A stretch of 24,182 nucleotides of DNA, from NCBI GenBank assembly GCA_031281765.1, contig JAITEX010000046.1:1-24182 (forward strand). Reading direction: 5' to 3'. Every line of letters begins with the position of its first letter. Position 1 is the stretch's first letter. Origin of the DNA: Eubacteriales Family XIII. Incertae Sedis bacterium. Lineage in GTDB: Bacteria; Bacillota; Clostridia; Peptostreptococcales; Anaerovoracaceae. Positions 6,153 to 14,887 of the stretch are shown piece by piece. Position numbers and translations under genes: made by a program. The notes beneath the pieces are model-generated. The model searched no databases and was not told the DNA's origin. It was given only the letters and a program-made list of their open reading frames with translations.

Positions 6153-7590
6153 AGAAGGCGCCATCTGTTACCGTACGCCGGAAGAGACGCATACCTATGC
6201 GGAGCTGTATGCCGCCTCGGACGCCCTCTCCGTCTGGATAGACGAGAATCTGCCCGCGGACGGGCCCGTTATCGTCTACGGCGGCCTTGAATTCCGTATG
6301 ATCGTCTGCTTCCTCGCCTGCGTAAAGGCGGGGCGGCCCTATATCCCCATTGACCGCCATACGCCGCCCGAACGAGTCCGCGCCATCGCGGAAGTGGCGC
6401 GTCACACGGCTGTCCTCGAAGGCGGCGCGGCAAGGCTGCCCGGTGAATTCGGCCGCGTCCTCGCCGCCGGGGAGATAGACGGGATATGCGCGCGCCGCGA
6501 CGGCGCGTCCCTGCCCGCGTCCAAAGCGGTATCCGGTTCGGATACCTTCTATATCATTTTTACGTCCGGCACGACGGGCGGCCTGAAAAAAGCGCCGAAA
6601 GGCGTGATGGTCAGCTACGACAATCTCATGAGCTTTACGAACTGGATACTGCGTGACTTCGGCATTCCGTCCGGCAGCGTGTGGCTCGCGCAGGCGCCGT
6701 TTTCCTTCGACCTCTCCGTTATGAACCTGTGGCCGGCGCTTATGTCCGGCGGGACCCTTGCGCCGCTCGAACGCGAGGTCACCGATGATTTCACGGCTCT
6801 CTTCCGCGTGCTGCCCGGGCTCGGCCTGCGCGTGTGGGTTTCAACGCCGTCCTTCGCGGATATTTGCCTGATGGACCCGTCCTTTTCCGGGGAGACGCAG
6901 CCCGACCTCTCACACTTTCTGTTCTGCGGGGAGGAGCTTTTGCATTCCACGGCGGCAAAACTCACCGAACGTTTTCCGAACGCGGCCGTACACAATCTCT
7001 ACGGCCCGACCGAAGCCACGGTCGCCGTCACAGACGTACCCATTACGGCCGGGATACTTGCCTCGCACGACCGGCTGCCCGTCGGCGCGGCGAAGCCCGG
7101 TACGGACATCGTTATTATTGACGATGAAATCATCATATGCGGCGACTCCGTCGCGAAAGGCTATCTGAACAACGCGGAAGCGACCGAAGCGGCCTTTTTT
7201 ACCTATCAAGGCAAACCGGCGTACCGGACCGGGGACGCGGGCGTCATAGAGGACGGTATGCTGTACTTCAAAGGGCGGCTCGATTTCCAGATCAAACTGC
7301 ATGGCTACCGCATCGAACTGGAGGACGTGGAACATTACCTCTGCCGCCTGCCGTCGGTAAACGCCGCCGCCGTCGTGCCGAAATACGACGGCTACAAGGT
7401 CAAATCCCTGACGGCCTTTGTCGTGCCGGCGGACCCGGAGTCTGCGGACAGGAAAGCGCTAAAGCAGGAACTCCGCGAAACGGTCATGGAATACATGGTG
7501 CCGCACAGCATCATCTTTGTCGAACGGCTCCCGCTGTCGCAAAACGGCAAGGTGAACCGCCGCGCGCTGATAGATGAGGTCAACGCATGA
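6139..7590 (+). CDS. dltA: DltA, D-alanine--[D-alanyl carrier protein] ligase
   Basis: Cytosolic adenylate-forming enzyme (483 residues; family about 500) that activates D-alanine with ATP and loads it on DltC. Core motifs are present: the P-loop around 142-156, FCGEELL as in DltA proteins, NLYGPTEATVAVT, YRTGDAG, GRLDFQIKLHGYRIEL, and the C-terminal catalytic lysine about K471 in LSQNGKVNRR. The P-loop is odd: TSGTTG is followed by GLKKA before PKGV, four residues more than the usual TSGSTGxPKGV. The reading frame is intact through it. The start is ATG 6139 or 6142 inside the end of dltX; the longer upstream frame only re-reads dltX out of frame. dltB follows with an ATGA overlap. Confidence 0.95.
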   Translation: MMNSKEGAICYRTPEETHTYAELYAASDALSVWIDENLPADGPVIVYGGLEFRMIVCFLACVKAGRPYIPIDRHTPPERVRAIAEVARHTAVLEGGAARLPGEFGRVLAAGEIDGICARRDGASLPASKAVSGSDTFYIIFTSGTTGGLKKAPKGVMVSYDNLMSFTNWILRDFGIPSGSVWLAQAPFSFDLSVMNLWPALMSGGTLAPLEREVTDDFTALFRVLPGLGLRVWVSTPSFADICLMDPSFSGETQPDLSHFLFCGEELLHSTAAKLTERFPNAAVHNLYGPTEATVAVTDVPITAGILASHDRLPVGAAKPGTDIVIIDDEIIICGDSVAKGYLNNAEATEAAFFTYQGKPAYRTGDAGVIEDGMLYFKGRLDFQIKLHGYRIELEDVEHYLCRLPSVNAAAVVPKYDGYKVKSLTAFVVPADPESADRKALKQELRETVMEYMVPHSIIFVERLPLSQNGKVNRRALIDEVNA

Positions 7591-8774
7591 ATCTCTTCGG
7601 CACGCCCTATGAACATCCCGCGTATCTGCTGCTCTTTGCGGCGGCCGCGGCGCCGCTTATCATTGCGCTCGCCTGCGGCAAACGCCTCAATCTGTGGGAA
7701 GTGGCCGTCTCGATTGGCTTCCTCTATCTGATATACGGCGGCAGCGGGTGGGCCGGTATCGCCGCCCCGCTCTGCTATACGGCATGGCAGCTGCTTCTCG
7801 CGTGCGGCTATTCCGTCTATCGAAAGAAATACAACCGGGGCCTTGTATTCTACACGGCGATAGCCCTGTCGCTGCTGCCGCTGCTCTTCATGAAGTTCCT
7901 GCCGTTTATCACAGGGCATCGCTCGTTTTGGGCGTTTCTCGGCATATCCTATCTGACATTCCGCGCGCTTCAGACGCTGATGGAAATGCGGGACGGGCTC
8001 ATCGGCGATTTCCGCCCCCTCCGCTATCTGCGCTTCCTGCTGTTCTTCCCGGCAATAGCCGCGGGTCCGATTGACCGGTATCGCCATTTTTGCGGCGCCA
8101 TATCCGCGCCGCCGGGCCGCGAAGCCTACGGGGAATTGCTCGGCAGGGGCATCAACCGCATCTTTCTCGGCTGCCTGTACAAATACATCATCGCGCACTA
8201 TCTCCATATCGGCCTGAATTATGCGGAAAAGTACGCGGTCGACAGCGGGCTGTCGGTTCCGTGGCTTCTCATCACCATGTACGCCTACAGCCTCTACCTC
8301 TTCTTCGATTTTGCGGGCTACAGCCTTTTCGCCGCCGGCGCCGGCAACATTATGGGATACGATACGCCGATGAACTTCCGGTTCCCGTTCAAGAGCAGCA
8401 ACATCAAGGACTTTTGGAACCGGTGGCATATATCGCTGTCGTTCTGGTTCCGCGATTACGTCTATATGCGCCTGCTGTTCGTCTTTACGAAGCGCAAGGT
8501 GTTCCGCAGCAAAGTGCTCGCGTCAAACCTCTGCTATTTCATGCTCTTTCTGCTGATGGGGCTCTGGCATGGCGTGACCTGGTACTACCTCGCCTACGGC
8601 GTATGGCACGCGGCGCTTATCTGCCTGAATGACGCGTGGCTGCGCTTCAGGAAGCGGCACAAGGAGCGTCTGCCGTCGAACAGGCTGACGTTGGCGGTAA
8701 GTACGGTTTTGACCTTCCATGCGGTCTGCTTCGGGTTTCTGATCTTCTCGGGCATACTCGAGAAATTGGTTTGA
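7587..8774 (+). CDS. dltB: DltB, membrane-bound O-acyltransferase for D-alanyl transfer
   Basis: A 395-residue polytopic membrane protein of the MBOAT family. It moves D-alanine from DltC at the cytoplasmic face toward lipoteichoic acid outside. Family signatures: FDFAGYS, FWNRWHISLSFWFRDYVY, and GLWHGVTWYY with the catalytic-channel histidine at about H328. Many hydrophobic segments cover the whole length, consistent with 11 or so helices. The start overlaps the dltA stop (ATGA), so translation is coupled. Confidence 0.95.
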   Translation: MNLFGTPYEHPAYLLLFAAAAAPLIIALACGKRLNLWEVAVSIGFLYLIYGGSGWAGIAAPLCYTAWQLLLACGYSVYRKKYNRGLVFYTAIALSLLPLLFMKFLPFITGHRSFWAFLGISYLTFRALQTLMEMRDGLIGDFRPLRYLRFLLFFPAIAAGPIDRYRHFCGAISAPPGREAYGELLGRGINRIFLGCLYKYIIAHYLHIGLNYAEKYAVDSGLSVPWLLITMYAYSLYLFFDFAGYSLFAAGAGNIMGYDTPMNFRFPFKSSNIKDFWNRWHISLSFWFRDYVYMRLLFVFTKRKVFRSKVLASNLCYFMLFLLMGLWHGVTWYYLAYGVWHAALICLNDAWLRFRKRHKERLPSNRLTLAVSTVLTFHAVCFGFLIFSGILEKLV

Positions 8775-8809
8775 TGCAAAGGGATTTACGATAAAAAAGT
8801 GAGGTTATT

Positions 8810-9055
8810 ATGAACGAAAAGAACAAAGCCATAGTATTTGACATTCTGGAAGAACTGACGGAAACGGACGAAGTGCGGGCCAACCCCGATATAGCGCTCT
8901 TTGACGAAGGGCTGCTCGACAGCATCGGCGCCGTGCAGCTGCTCGTGGAAATCGAAGCGAAGCTTGGCGTCAGCGTCCCGATTTCCTCGTTTGACCGCGA
9001 CGAATGGGCAACGCCGAACAGGATAATCGCGAACATCGGGGCTCTGCTGCCATGA
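8810..9055 (+). CDS. dltC: DltC, D-alanyl carrier protein
   Basis: An 81-residue acyl-carrier-type protein. Ser38 in LLDSIGAVQLL is the site for the 4'-phosphopantetheine arm that carries D-alanine as a thioester. The sequence DEGLLDS...VPISSFDRDEWATPNRI is highly typical of DltC. GTGAGG lies a few bases before the ATG. The gap from dltB is 35 bp and the stop overlaps the dltD start (ATGA). Confidence 0.96.
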   Translation: MNEKNKAIVFDILEELTETDEVRANPDIALFDEGLLDSIGAVQLLVEIEAKLGVSVPISSFDRDEWATPNRIIANIGALLP

Positions 9056-10341
9056 ATCCGCAAACCAGCCATCCCTTTTTGCGCGCGCTCCTGCCCGTCG
9101 GCCTGGCGTTTATATTGCTCAGCAGCATATTGGTCTATGCGAGTTTCTTCGGCGGCATCAACGAATCCTACCGGAAAAAAGCCGCGCTCTCCATGAGCGT
9201 CAATATCCTGACGGGGAATTTCATCAAAAACGGGGCGTTCGACGACCCGCAGTATGTCCCGTTTTTCGGTTCCTCGGAACTGCGGCGCTTTGATTCATTT
9301 CACCCGAGCGTGCTTGCGGAAAAATACGGGCGGGAGTACCGACCCTTCCTGCTCGGAACCGCCGGCAGCCAGAGCTTGATACATTACAGCATGCTCTCAT
9401 CCATGGAGCATGAAATGCGCGGGAGGAAGGCCGTATTCGTCCTGTCGCCGCAGTGGTTTTTGAAAGGCGGTATGAGCCGGGATAGCTTCGAGCTGCTCTA
9501 CTCTCCGCTCCAGATATATCAATGGATTACCGGGATAGATGTCCCGGACGAATACGACGTCTACTATGCGCGGCGCCTGCTTTCCTATGACGTCGTAAAT
9601 AATAACCGCCTGATGCGGACGGCGCTCGAGGAGATAGCGCGCAGGAAAAAGCCGAGCTTCTATATAAAAACCGCCTGCAGCCTCGAATACCGCCTGCTCT
9701 TTATCGAGGACAGCGTATTCAGCCGGGTACACCTGCCCACGCGAAACCTGAAGAAACTCGGAAGCAAGCTGCCGGACAGCTACGATCTCAAGGAGCTCGA
9801 CCGGCTCGCGTGGGAAGAAGGCGAGGAGAACACGAGCAATAACAAACTGCGTATCCAAAACAGCTTCTACAACAACCGGCTGCGTATGCATATAAAAAAT
9901 CTGAAAGGCTCGCAAACCAAGCTCAACTATACGAAGTCCCCGGAGTTCGGCGACTTTGAATTGGTGCTGCACAAGATGCAGGAGCTGAAGATGGATGTCC
10001 TCTTTGTTATACCGCCCATAAACGGCCGCTGGATTTCCTATACGGGATTGCCGCGCGAGATGCTGCAGACATGGACCGACAAAATAAAGATGCAGCTCCA
10101 GGGCCAGGGCTTCAAAAATATCCTTGATATGCAGAACCACACCGACTCGGCGTACTTTACGCAGGATACGATTCATATCGGTTGGCGCGGTTGGGTGGCC
10201 GCCGACAAAGCCATCGCGCCCTTCCTTGAAAGCAAGGAAGCCCCCTCTTCGTCGAGATACCTGACGGATACCTACTATCTGTCAAAGGCGTGGGCGGACT
10301 TTCTGCCCGCCCCGAACAAGGAAAAGCCCGAACGGGGCTGA
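9052..10341 (+). CDS. dltD: DltD, D-alanyl transfer protein
   Basis: A 429-residue protein with one N-terminal membrane helix (about 12-31) and a large extracytoplasmic SGNH/GDSL-like domain. It acts with DltB in the final transfer of D-alanine to teichoic acid. The catalytic residues are visible: Ser in FFGSSELRRF (about 71-80), and Asp372 and His375 in QDTIHIGWRGW, the standard DltD ending. Use ATG 9052, overlapping the dltC stop; a longer frame starting at 9004 lies inside dltC and is not likely used. Confidence 0.95.
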   Translation: MNPQTSHPFLRALLPVGLAFILLSSILVYASFFGGINESYRKKAALSMSVNILTGNFIKNGAFDDPQYVPFFGSSELRRFDSFHPSVLAEKYGREYRPFLLGTAGSQSLIHYSMLSSMEHEMRGRKAVFVLSPQWFLKGGMSRDSFELLYSPLQIYQWITGIDVPDEYDVYYARRLLSYDVVNNNRLMRTALEEIARRKKPSFYIKTACSLEYRLLFIEDSVFSRVHLPTRNLKKLGSKLPDSYDLKELDRLAWEEGEENTSNNKLRIQNSFYNNRLRMHIKNLKGSQTKLNYTKSPEFGDFELVLHKMQELKMDVLFVIPPINGRWISYTGLPREMLQTWTDKIKMQLQGQGFKNILDMQNHTDSAYFTQDTIHIGWRGWVAADKAIAPFLESKEAPSSSRYLTDTYYLSKAWADFLPAPNKEKPERG

Positions 10342-10353
10342 GAATCGAGGAGG

Positions 10354-10378
10354 CGGGCGGTCATTAGTTGACCGCCCG
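10354..10378. terminator. Hairpin between convergent dltD and wall-binding protein gene
   Basis: A perfect 10-bp stem (CGGGCGGTCA with TGACCGCCCG) and a 5-base loop lie between the convergent genes. The plus-strand tail GTCCTTTG and minus-strand tail are poor in T, so it is a weak or bidirectional intrinsic terminator. Confidence 0.6.
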
Positions 10379-10392
10379 TCCTTTGTGGAATA

Positions 10393-12282
10393 CTATGCGA
10401 CCCACACGCCGCTTGTGTTGAACTTGTAGGTCTTACTGCCTATTTTTTTGGTACCGGTCACCATCTTGCCGGAGGAATCGAGATAGTACCACTTGCTGCC
10501 GTCCTTCTGCCAGCCGGTTTTCATCGCTCCGGAAGGAGACGTAAGATAGTACCACTTACTGCCGTCCTTCTGCCAACCGGTCTTCATCGCTCCGCTTGCG
10601 GTAAGGTAGTACCACTTACTGCCGTCCTTCTGCCAGCCGGTTTTCATCGCTCCGCTTGCGGTAAGGTAGTACCACTTACTGCCGTCCTGCGCCCAACCGG
10701 TCGCCATAACGCCGTTCGGCGATTTCAGATAGTACCACTTACCGCCGTCCTGTACCCAGCCGGTCTTTGCCTTTCCGGCCGTAAAATACTTGTAGCTGCC
10801 GTCCGGAAGCTTGAACCAGCCGTCCGCGGGCGCCGTAATCTTATCTGCGTTCAGCTGAAGGTCGGCGATGGTGACTTCATACGCGAGCCCTGCGGTGATC
10901 TTGGCTCCCGTAGCCGCCGCGCTATAGGCGCTGATTTTGGCGGTTCGGTCGTAGTTTGCGGGCAGGGTCGCGTTTTCAAACGCGTTGGCCGCGAGCGAAG
11001 CCAAAACCGCGTCGTCGCTTATATGCCAGAAGTTCTCCATCAGATACATGGTATCCTGCACGGGGTCAATGACTTCGGGATAGAAGAAACCGTTGAAGAA
11101 GGGTATGCCGAAGATATTCTCGCACGAGTTCATGATAATGCCGAAGGTGGTGGTGGGCGTAATAGCGAGAATCGGTTTTGTGACCGTACTCCCCTGCCCT
11201 AAAGCCTCCTCAAGCTCCGCTTTCACCTGGTCCACGGTCATTGCGGTTTGGCCTTGTCCGAGTTGGGCGCCCGCGGTGACAATGATGTCGGCCGTAACGA
11301 TTTCCTCCGCCGTTAATTTGGTTTTGCCGCTTAATGTTGTACCCAACAGGTTTGTCGCGGTGTTCAGCAGATATTCGTTGCCGCGGACCGTCGAAGCCGT
11401 CCCACTGCCCATGGAAATATCATAAGCCTGGAACAGGCCCTCGCTATCCGGATACGGGTTGATAAGCACAAAGGTCTTCTTTGTGATGGTGTTATCCGCA
11501 ATCTTCGACAGGATATAACGCTGCATGCCTTTCAGGTATTCCTCGTACTGCCTGGCAATTTCGAAGGGGTCGCCGTAGCGTCCCTCTTTGCCGGCGGCCG
11601 TCATGGCGTTGGCGAGGCCGTACAGCGAATCGCTCATCTTGTAGAGCGACGAGGTATCGTGCTTCGCCTGCGGGGGGTCATAATCGTTTTGAAGGCTCGC
11701 GTCCTTGTTCTCGGGCAGGTCGGCAATCAGGTCGTCATAGGAGACCCCGCCGACGGGATCGTTGCCATAGAGGACGTCGGGACGCACGGAAAGCGTCGCC
11801 GAGGTGCCGCCGTACGCCTCACTGGTGACCACGTCGGCCTGCATGGGGCTGCCCGCCCCATAGAGAAGCACGACATCACTGTTCGGCGCCGGGACCGCGC
11901 CCTCTTGTGTGGCGGCCCATACATTGTAGAAATAGTTCCACCAATACGGGTCGGGATCGTCGTTTATCTCCGAGCCGAACACGCCGAGGGCCTGATACTG
12001 CTCGGCCGCGGCGAGCTTGGCCGCAGGCGTCGTCGCGCTTGTTATTGCGTTGAATTCCATGTTGCGCATGGTCACGAGATCGCCGCCGAGATAGTGCACC
12101 GAGGTGCTCGCGGCGGAGTGGGCGCCGACCTTCGCTACGGCCGGATCCGGCGCTTTCGCGGTATGGGGCGCCGTCCAGGTGGTGGTCCCCGCAGCGGACG
12201 CCGTCATCGGCGCCGCGAACGTGAACACCATCGCGACGGAAATTGCCGCCGTCAGAAGGCGCAGCCTCATGTTCTTTTTCAT
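10393..12282 (-). CDS. Secreted protein: solute-binding-like domain plus choline/cell-wall-binding repeats
   Basis: A 629-residue exported protein. Residues 1-31 are a classical signal peptide ending ASAAG, with no lipobox. Residues ~50-450 resemble a class III solute-binding protein: an EIARQYEEYLKGMQRYIL backbone-type helix, ADIIVTAGAQ, and an FFYPEVIDPVQDTMYLMENFWHIS stretch like the end of siderophore/corrinoid receptors. This assignment is by pattern only. From ~486 to the end are CW_binding_1-type repeats of 20-21 residues (GWxxDGSKWYYLxxxGAMKT, five full copies plus end copies), which bind choline-teichoic acid or wall glycan. AAGGAGG lies 5 bases before ATG. It is the last gene of the iron-type ABC transporter operon, 44 bp after the DUF4129-like gene. 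I infer a wall-attached accessory receptor. Confidence 0.8.
   Translation of the reverse strand: MKKNMRLRLLTAAISVAMVFTFAAPMTASAAGTTTWTAPHTAKAPDPAVAKVGAHSAASTSVHYLGGDLVTMRNMEFNAITSATTPAAKLAAAEQYQALGVFGSEINDDPDPYWWNYFYNVWAATQEGAVPAPNSDVVLLYGAGSPMQADVVTSEAYGGTSATLSVRPDVLYGNDPVGGVSYDDLIADLPENKDASLQNDYDPPQAKHDTSSLYKMSDSLYGLANAMTAAGKEGRYGDPFEIARQYEEYLKGMQRYILSKIADNTITKKTFVLINPYPDSEGLFQAYDISMGSGTASTVRGNEYLLNTATNLLGTTLSGKTKLTAEEIVTADIIVTAGAQLGQGQTAMTVDQVKAELEEALGQGSTVTKPILAITPTTTFGIIMNSCENIFGIPFFNGFFYPEVIDPVQDTMYLMENFWHISDDAVLASLAANAFENATLPANYDRTAKISAYSAAATGAKITAGLAYEVTIADLQLNADKITAPADGWFKLPDGSYKYFTAGKAKTGWVQDGGKWYYLKSPNGVMATGWAQDGSKWYYLTASGAMKTGWQKDGSKWYYLTASGAMKTGWQKDGSKWYYLTSPSGAMKTGWQKDGSKWYYLDSSGKMVTGTKKIGSKTYKFNTSGVWVA
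10456..10761 (-). repeat. Tandem 60/63-bp cell-wall-binding repeats
   Basis: Five in-frame copies of a 60- or 63-bp unit encode GWxxDGxKWYYL...T repeats. The middle copies are almost identical at the DNA level, which suggests recent duplication and possible copy-number change. Confidence 0.85.
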
Positions 12283-12326
12283 TTCTTCCTCCTTAACAGT
12301 GAAAAAATTACGTATACTTATGCCTA

Positions 12327-13649
12327 TCAGATTTTGAAAAACCTGACTGCGTACGGGAACCTGCCGAGATAAGCCCGGCAGTTCTTGTAAAACTCTCTAT
12401 GGAAACTGCGGTATTTCTTCACCTCCTCTTCATTCGCAGCTTCGTCGCTATAGCAGGTTTTCACATATATCTCTGTAAGCTCGCCGAAATCCGCGTCCGC
12501 GGAGCGAAAGCGCTGCAGCGCGGGCGCCGCGCTTTCGGCAAACTGATAGAGCGTATGGTCCGGCGCTTTGCGCACCTTCATAAGCCGCAGCTTACGCAGG
12601 TAATACCGGTACATGAGGAGTATCTGCTCCCCGGGCGGCTTTGCGGAAACGGTGACAAGCCAGCGCCGTCGCCTGATTTTCTTTATCGCTATCGCTGCGC
12701 CTATGCCGGCGCAGAGCAGCAGCGGCGCAAGGAGCCACAGATTCCTGTCAGACAGGTACCTGATGACGCGGAACAGCGCGTTCGTGGCGCTGCTCAGGGC
12801 GGACGCCCGGTTTTTGTCCCTATCGTCATCCGTCTCATCCTTCTTCACGCCCTGCGGCGTTTCTTCCTGCGTGTCCGTCCCCGGCTTCGTACGCTTGTCC
12901 TCGTTGTTCGTCCGGTCCGACGTCAGATCCTCGTCGGGGTCCGGTATCTCGTCCGCGATACCGAGGCGTTCGAGCGTCTGCAACGACAGGTAGCGCGTGA
13001 TAAGCTTCAGCTCGCGCGCCGGCGGGTCAAGGGGTTTCACGATACCGTAGTAAGCCCCCGCCCCGAGCGAGACCGTCAGGGTGAACACGAGAGCGGCGGC
13101 TATCGCCATTCCCGCGAACCCGGGTTTCGCCGTCTTTGCCGTCGCCATATTTCTGCGATAGGAACGCAGGGCGTACAGCGTCCCCGTAGCGACGAGAAAG
13201 ATGATAAATTCCGCTAAATGGTCCTTTTCATAGAGGAAGCGCAGCGCGCAGAGCAGCAGGACGCCCGCCGCAAACAGCGCGATACAGCCCGCCTTCGTGC
13301 GCGACAGCAGAAAGACGGCTACCGGCGAAAGCAGCAATATGGCGAGATAGATATACGGGTTTTTCTCGGAATCCGTGAACATATCCGCGCCCGAAGCGCG
13401 CCCGAAGGCAATCGCTACGGCTATTCCCCCGATGAACAGTATGGTGACCGCAACCGTCATCTTCCGCGAATACGCGCCCGCAAAGAGCAGCAGCAGCGTT
13501 CCGAGCGTGACGCCGATCAGCAGCGGTATCTGCGCGGTCAGTTCCCGCGCCACATAGAAGCCCTCGGGGACCGTGCGTGAGATACAGCACGCGACGAGAG
13601 CGCAGAGCAGGAAGTCATATACGCTGCTTTGTATATAACGCCTTATCAT
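12327..13649 (-). CDS. Multi-pass membrane protein with DUF4129-like C-terminus (TgpA-like without transglutaminase core)
   Basis: A 440-residue protein. About six membrane helices fill residues 1-205, then an acidic, charged, disordered stretch (about 240-290, rich in D/E/K/T), then one helix (LWLLAPLLLCAGIGAAIAI, about 308-326), and a soluble C-terminal domain with YRYYLRKL and a series of helices resembling DUF4129. This is the layout of TgpA-type proteins that accompany MoxR and DUF58 genes, but the transglutaminase Cys/His/Asp domain normally between the helices is absent and replaced by the acidic linker. The start overlaps the DUF58 gene stop (ATGA). Likely partner of the DUF58/MoxR pair at the membrane; precise role unknown. 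Confidence 0.75.
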   Translation of the reverse strand: MIRRYIQSSVYDFLLCALVACCISRTVPEGFYVARELTAQIPLLIGVTLGTLLLLFAGAYSRKMTVAVTILFIGGIAVAIAFGRASGADMFTDSEKNPYIYLAILLLSPVAVFLLSRTKAGCIALFAAGVLLLCALRFLYEKDHLAEFIIFLVATGTLYALRSYRRNMATAKTAKPGFAGMAIAAALVFTLTVSLGAGAYYGIVKPLDPPARELKLITRYLSLQTLERLGIADEIPDPDEDLTSDRTNNEDKRTKPGTDTQEETPQGVKKDETDDDRDKNRASALSSATNALFRVIRYLSDRNLWLLAPLLLCAGIGAAIAIKKIRRRRWLVTVSAKPPGEQILLMYRYYLRKLRLMKVRKAPDHTLYQFAESAAPALQRFRSADADFGELTEIYVKTCYSDEAANEEEVKKYRSFHREFYKNCRAYLGRFPYAVRFFKI

Positions 13650-14887
13650 ACGGCCCTCTCCCCTCCGCCGAGCTCGCGCGCCGACGACAGCACGTAATAC
13701 GGTATGCCGTCATATTCGAGCGAACGGAGCGGCCGCATCAGCTCATCCCGTTTCTTACCGGTCGCCGTTTCGGGTATCACCGCGATAAGCACGGGGTGTT
13801 TGCGGCGGAGCTTCAGCTCGCTGAGTATATCCGCCGTTTCCGCGGTCGGGTTCGCGGTGCAGTAGACGATAGTGCCGTGCGAATAGCGCGAACCGGCTTC
13901 ATTCTGCAACAATTCCGCGCCGCGCCGCTCTCCGTCCGTCGCGGAAATGCGCGGCATATCCGACACGATGTCCGCGTAGCCCGGGCCGCGCCCGTAACCG
14001 ACGCGGCGCGTCTCGCCGTTCTTGTTCCGGTAGACCACCTCATGTTCCATGCCGTTCTCCTCCGCGTAAGAGCCGATGGAGAGGCCGGATTCGACGACGG
14101 CGTCAAAGACGGACATGAGCGTGTCCGCATCGTAATGCGGCGAGAAAAAATCGAGCAGCACGGAGACGCCTATGACGCCGTAGCTTTCAAACTGCTTTGT
14201 CAGATAGGTATCGCCGCGCGCGGAAAGTTTCCAGTGAATGGTCTTGATCGGGTCGCCCCAGACGTATTCGCGCACGCCGATATAGTCCACGCCGTCAAGA
14301 GCGGTCGGCGCGAGTTGCCTCTCGCTCTCGGTCAGGACGGTCTGCGAGACGTCGAGGCTGCTGACATCGAAGATCTTCGGCGAGACGTCCACGCGGTGAC
14401 GTTTCGTATTCCTCAGTTCACACGTAAACAGGCCGAGCAGGTCGTGTACTATGATTTTCTTGATGCCGGCGCTGTAGCTGCCGATATGGTCGAAGCGGAC
14501 GGTAAACTCGAAACCGCGTTCCTCCCGCGGGCCGAGCGTGATATTCTGCGAGGTCACCGTATCGTCGTCGCCGAAAATATCGGAGATATAGAATACCGGC
14601 TCCAATCGCGGAAAGACGAGCGGCGAGAGGTTCCGCAGCTTCACGGTAAACCCCACTTCCGTTTCGCGGCGGCAGTCCTGAAAATCCGAGATCTCCTCGT
14701 ACCGCAGATTGGCCTTCAGTATCCGCATATAGACGAACGAAAGCAGCACGGCGCCCAAGGTAAAGAGCGCGGGAAGATAGCCGTAGACGCCGCTGATAAA
14801 GACGGCGGGCAGGGCTACGAGCGCGAGTACGAACACGCAGACGCCGGTTTTCAGTGCTATGCGCTTTTTGCTCACATCTCCCTTCAT
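13646..14887 (-). CDS. DUF58-domain membrane protein
   Basis: A 413-residue protein with two hydrophobic segments (about 12-33 and 36-54), then a beta-rich region and the DUF58 core at about 204-234: GVREYVWGDPIKTIHWKLSA, the conserved R-x-Y-x-x-G-D-x-x-x-x-I-x-W motif. The remainder resembles a degraded von Willebrand A fold (SVLLDFFS, with no full MIDAS triplet obvious). DUF58 proteins are standard partners of MoxR ATPases, thought to help assemble or load metal centres or envelope complexes. The start overlaps the MoxR gene stop by 4 bp, and its stop overlaps the next start, so the three are coupled. Confidence 0.92.
   Translation of the reverse strand: MKGDVSKKRIALKTGVCVFVLALVALPAVFISGVYGYLPALFTLGAVLLSFVYMRILKANLRYEEISDFQDCRRETEVGFTVKLRNLSPLVFPRLEPVFYISDIFGDDDTVTSQNITLGPREERGFEFTVRFDHIGSYSAGIKKIIVHDLLGLFTCELRNTKRHRVDVSPKIFDVSSLDVSQTVLTESERQLAPTALDGVDYIGVREYVWGDPIKTIHWKLSARGDTYLTKQFESYGVIGVSVLLDFFSPHYDADTLMSVFDAVVESGLSIGSYAEENGMEHEVVYRNKNGETRRVGYGRGPGYADIVSDMPRISATDGERRGAELLQNEAGSRYSHGTIVYCTANPTAETADILSELKLRRKHPVLIAVIPETATGKKRDELMRPLRSLEYDGIPYYVLSSARELGGGERAV

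Noticed and set aside
9004..9051. Longer N-terminus for DltD
   Set aside because: This start lies inside dltC and adds a hydrophilic stretch ahead of the membrane helix; the ATGA overlap at 9052 is the usual arrangement.
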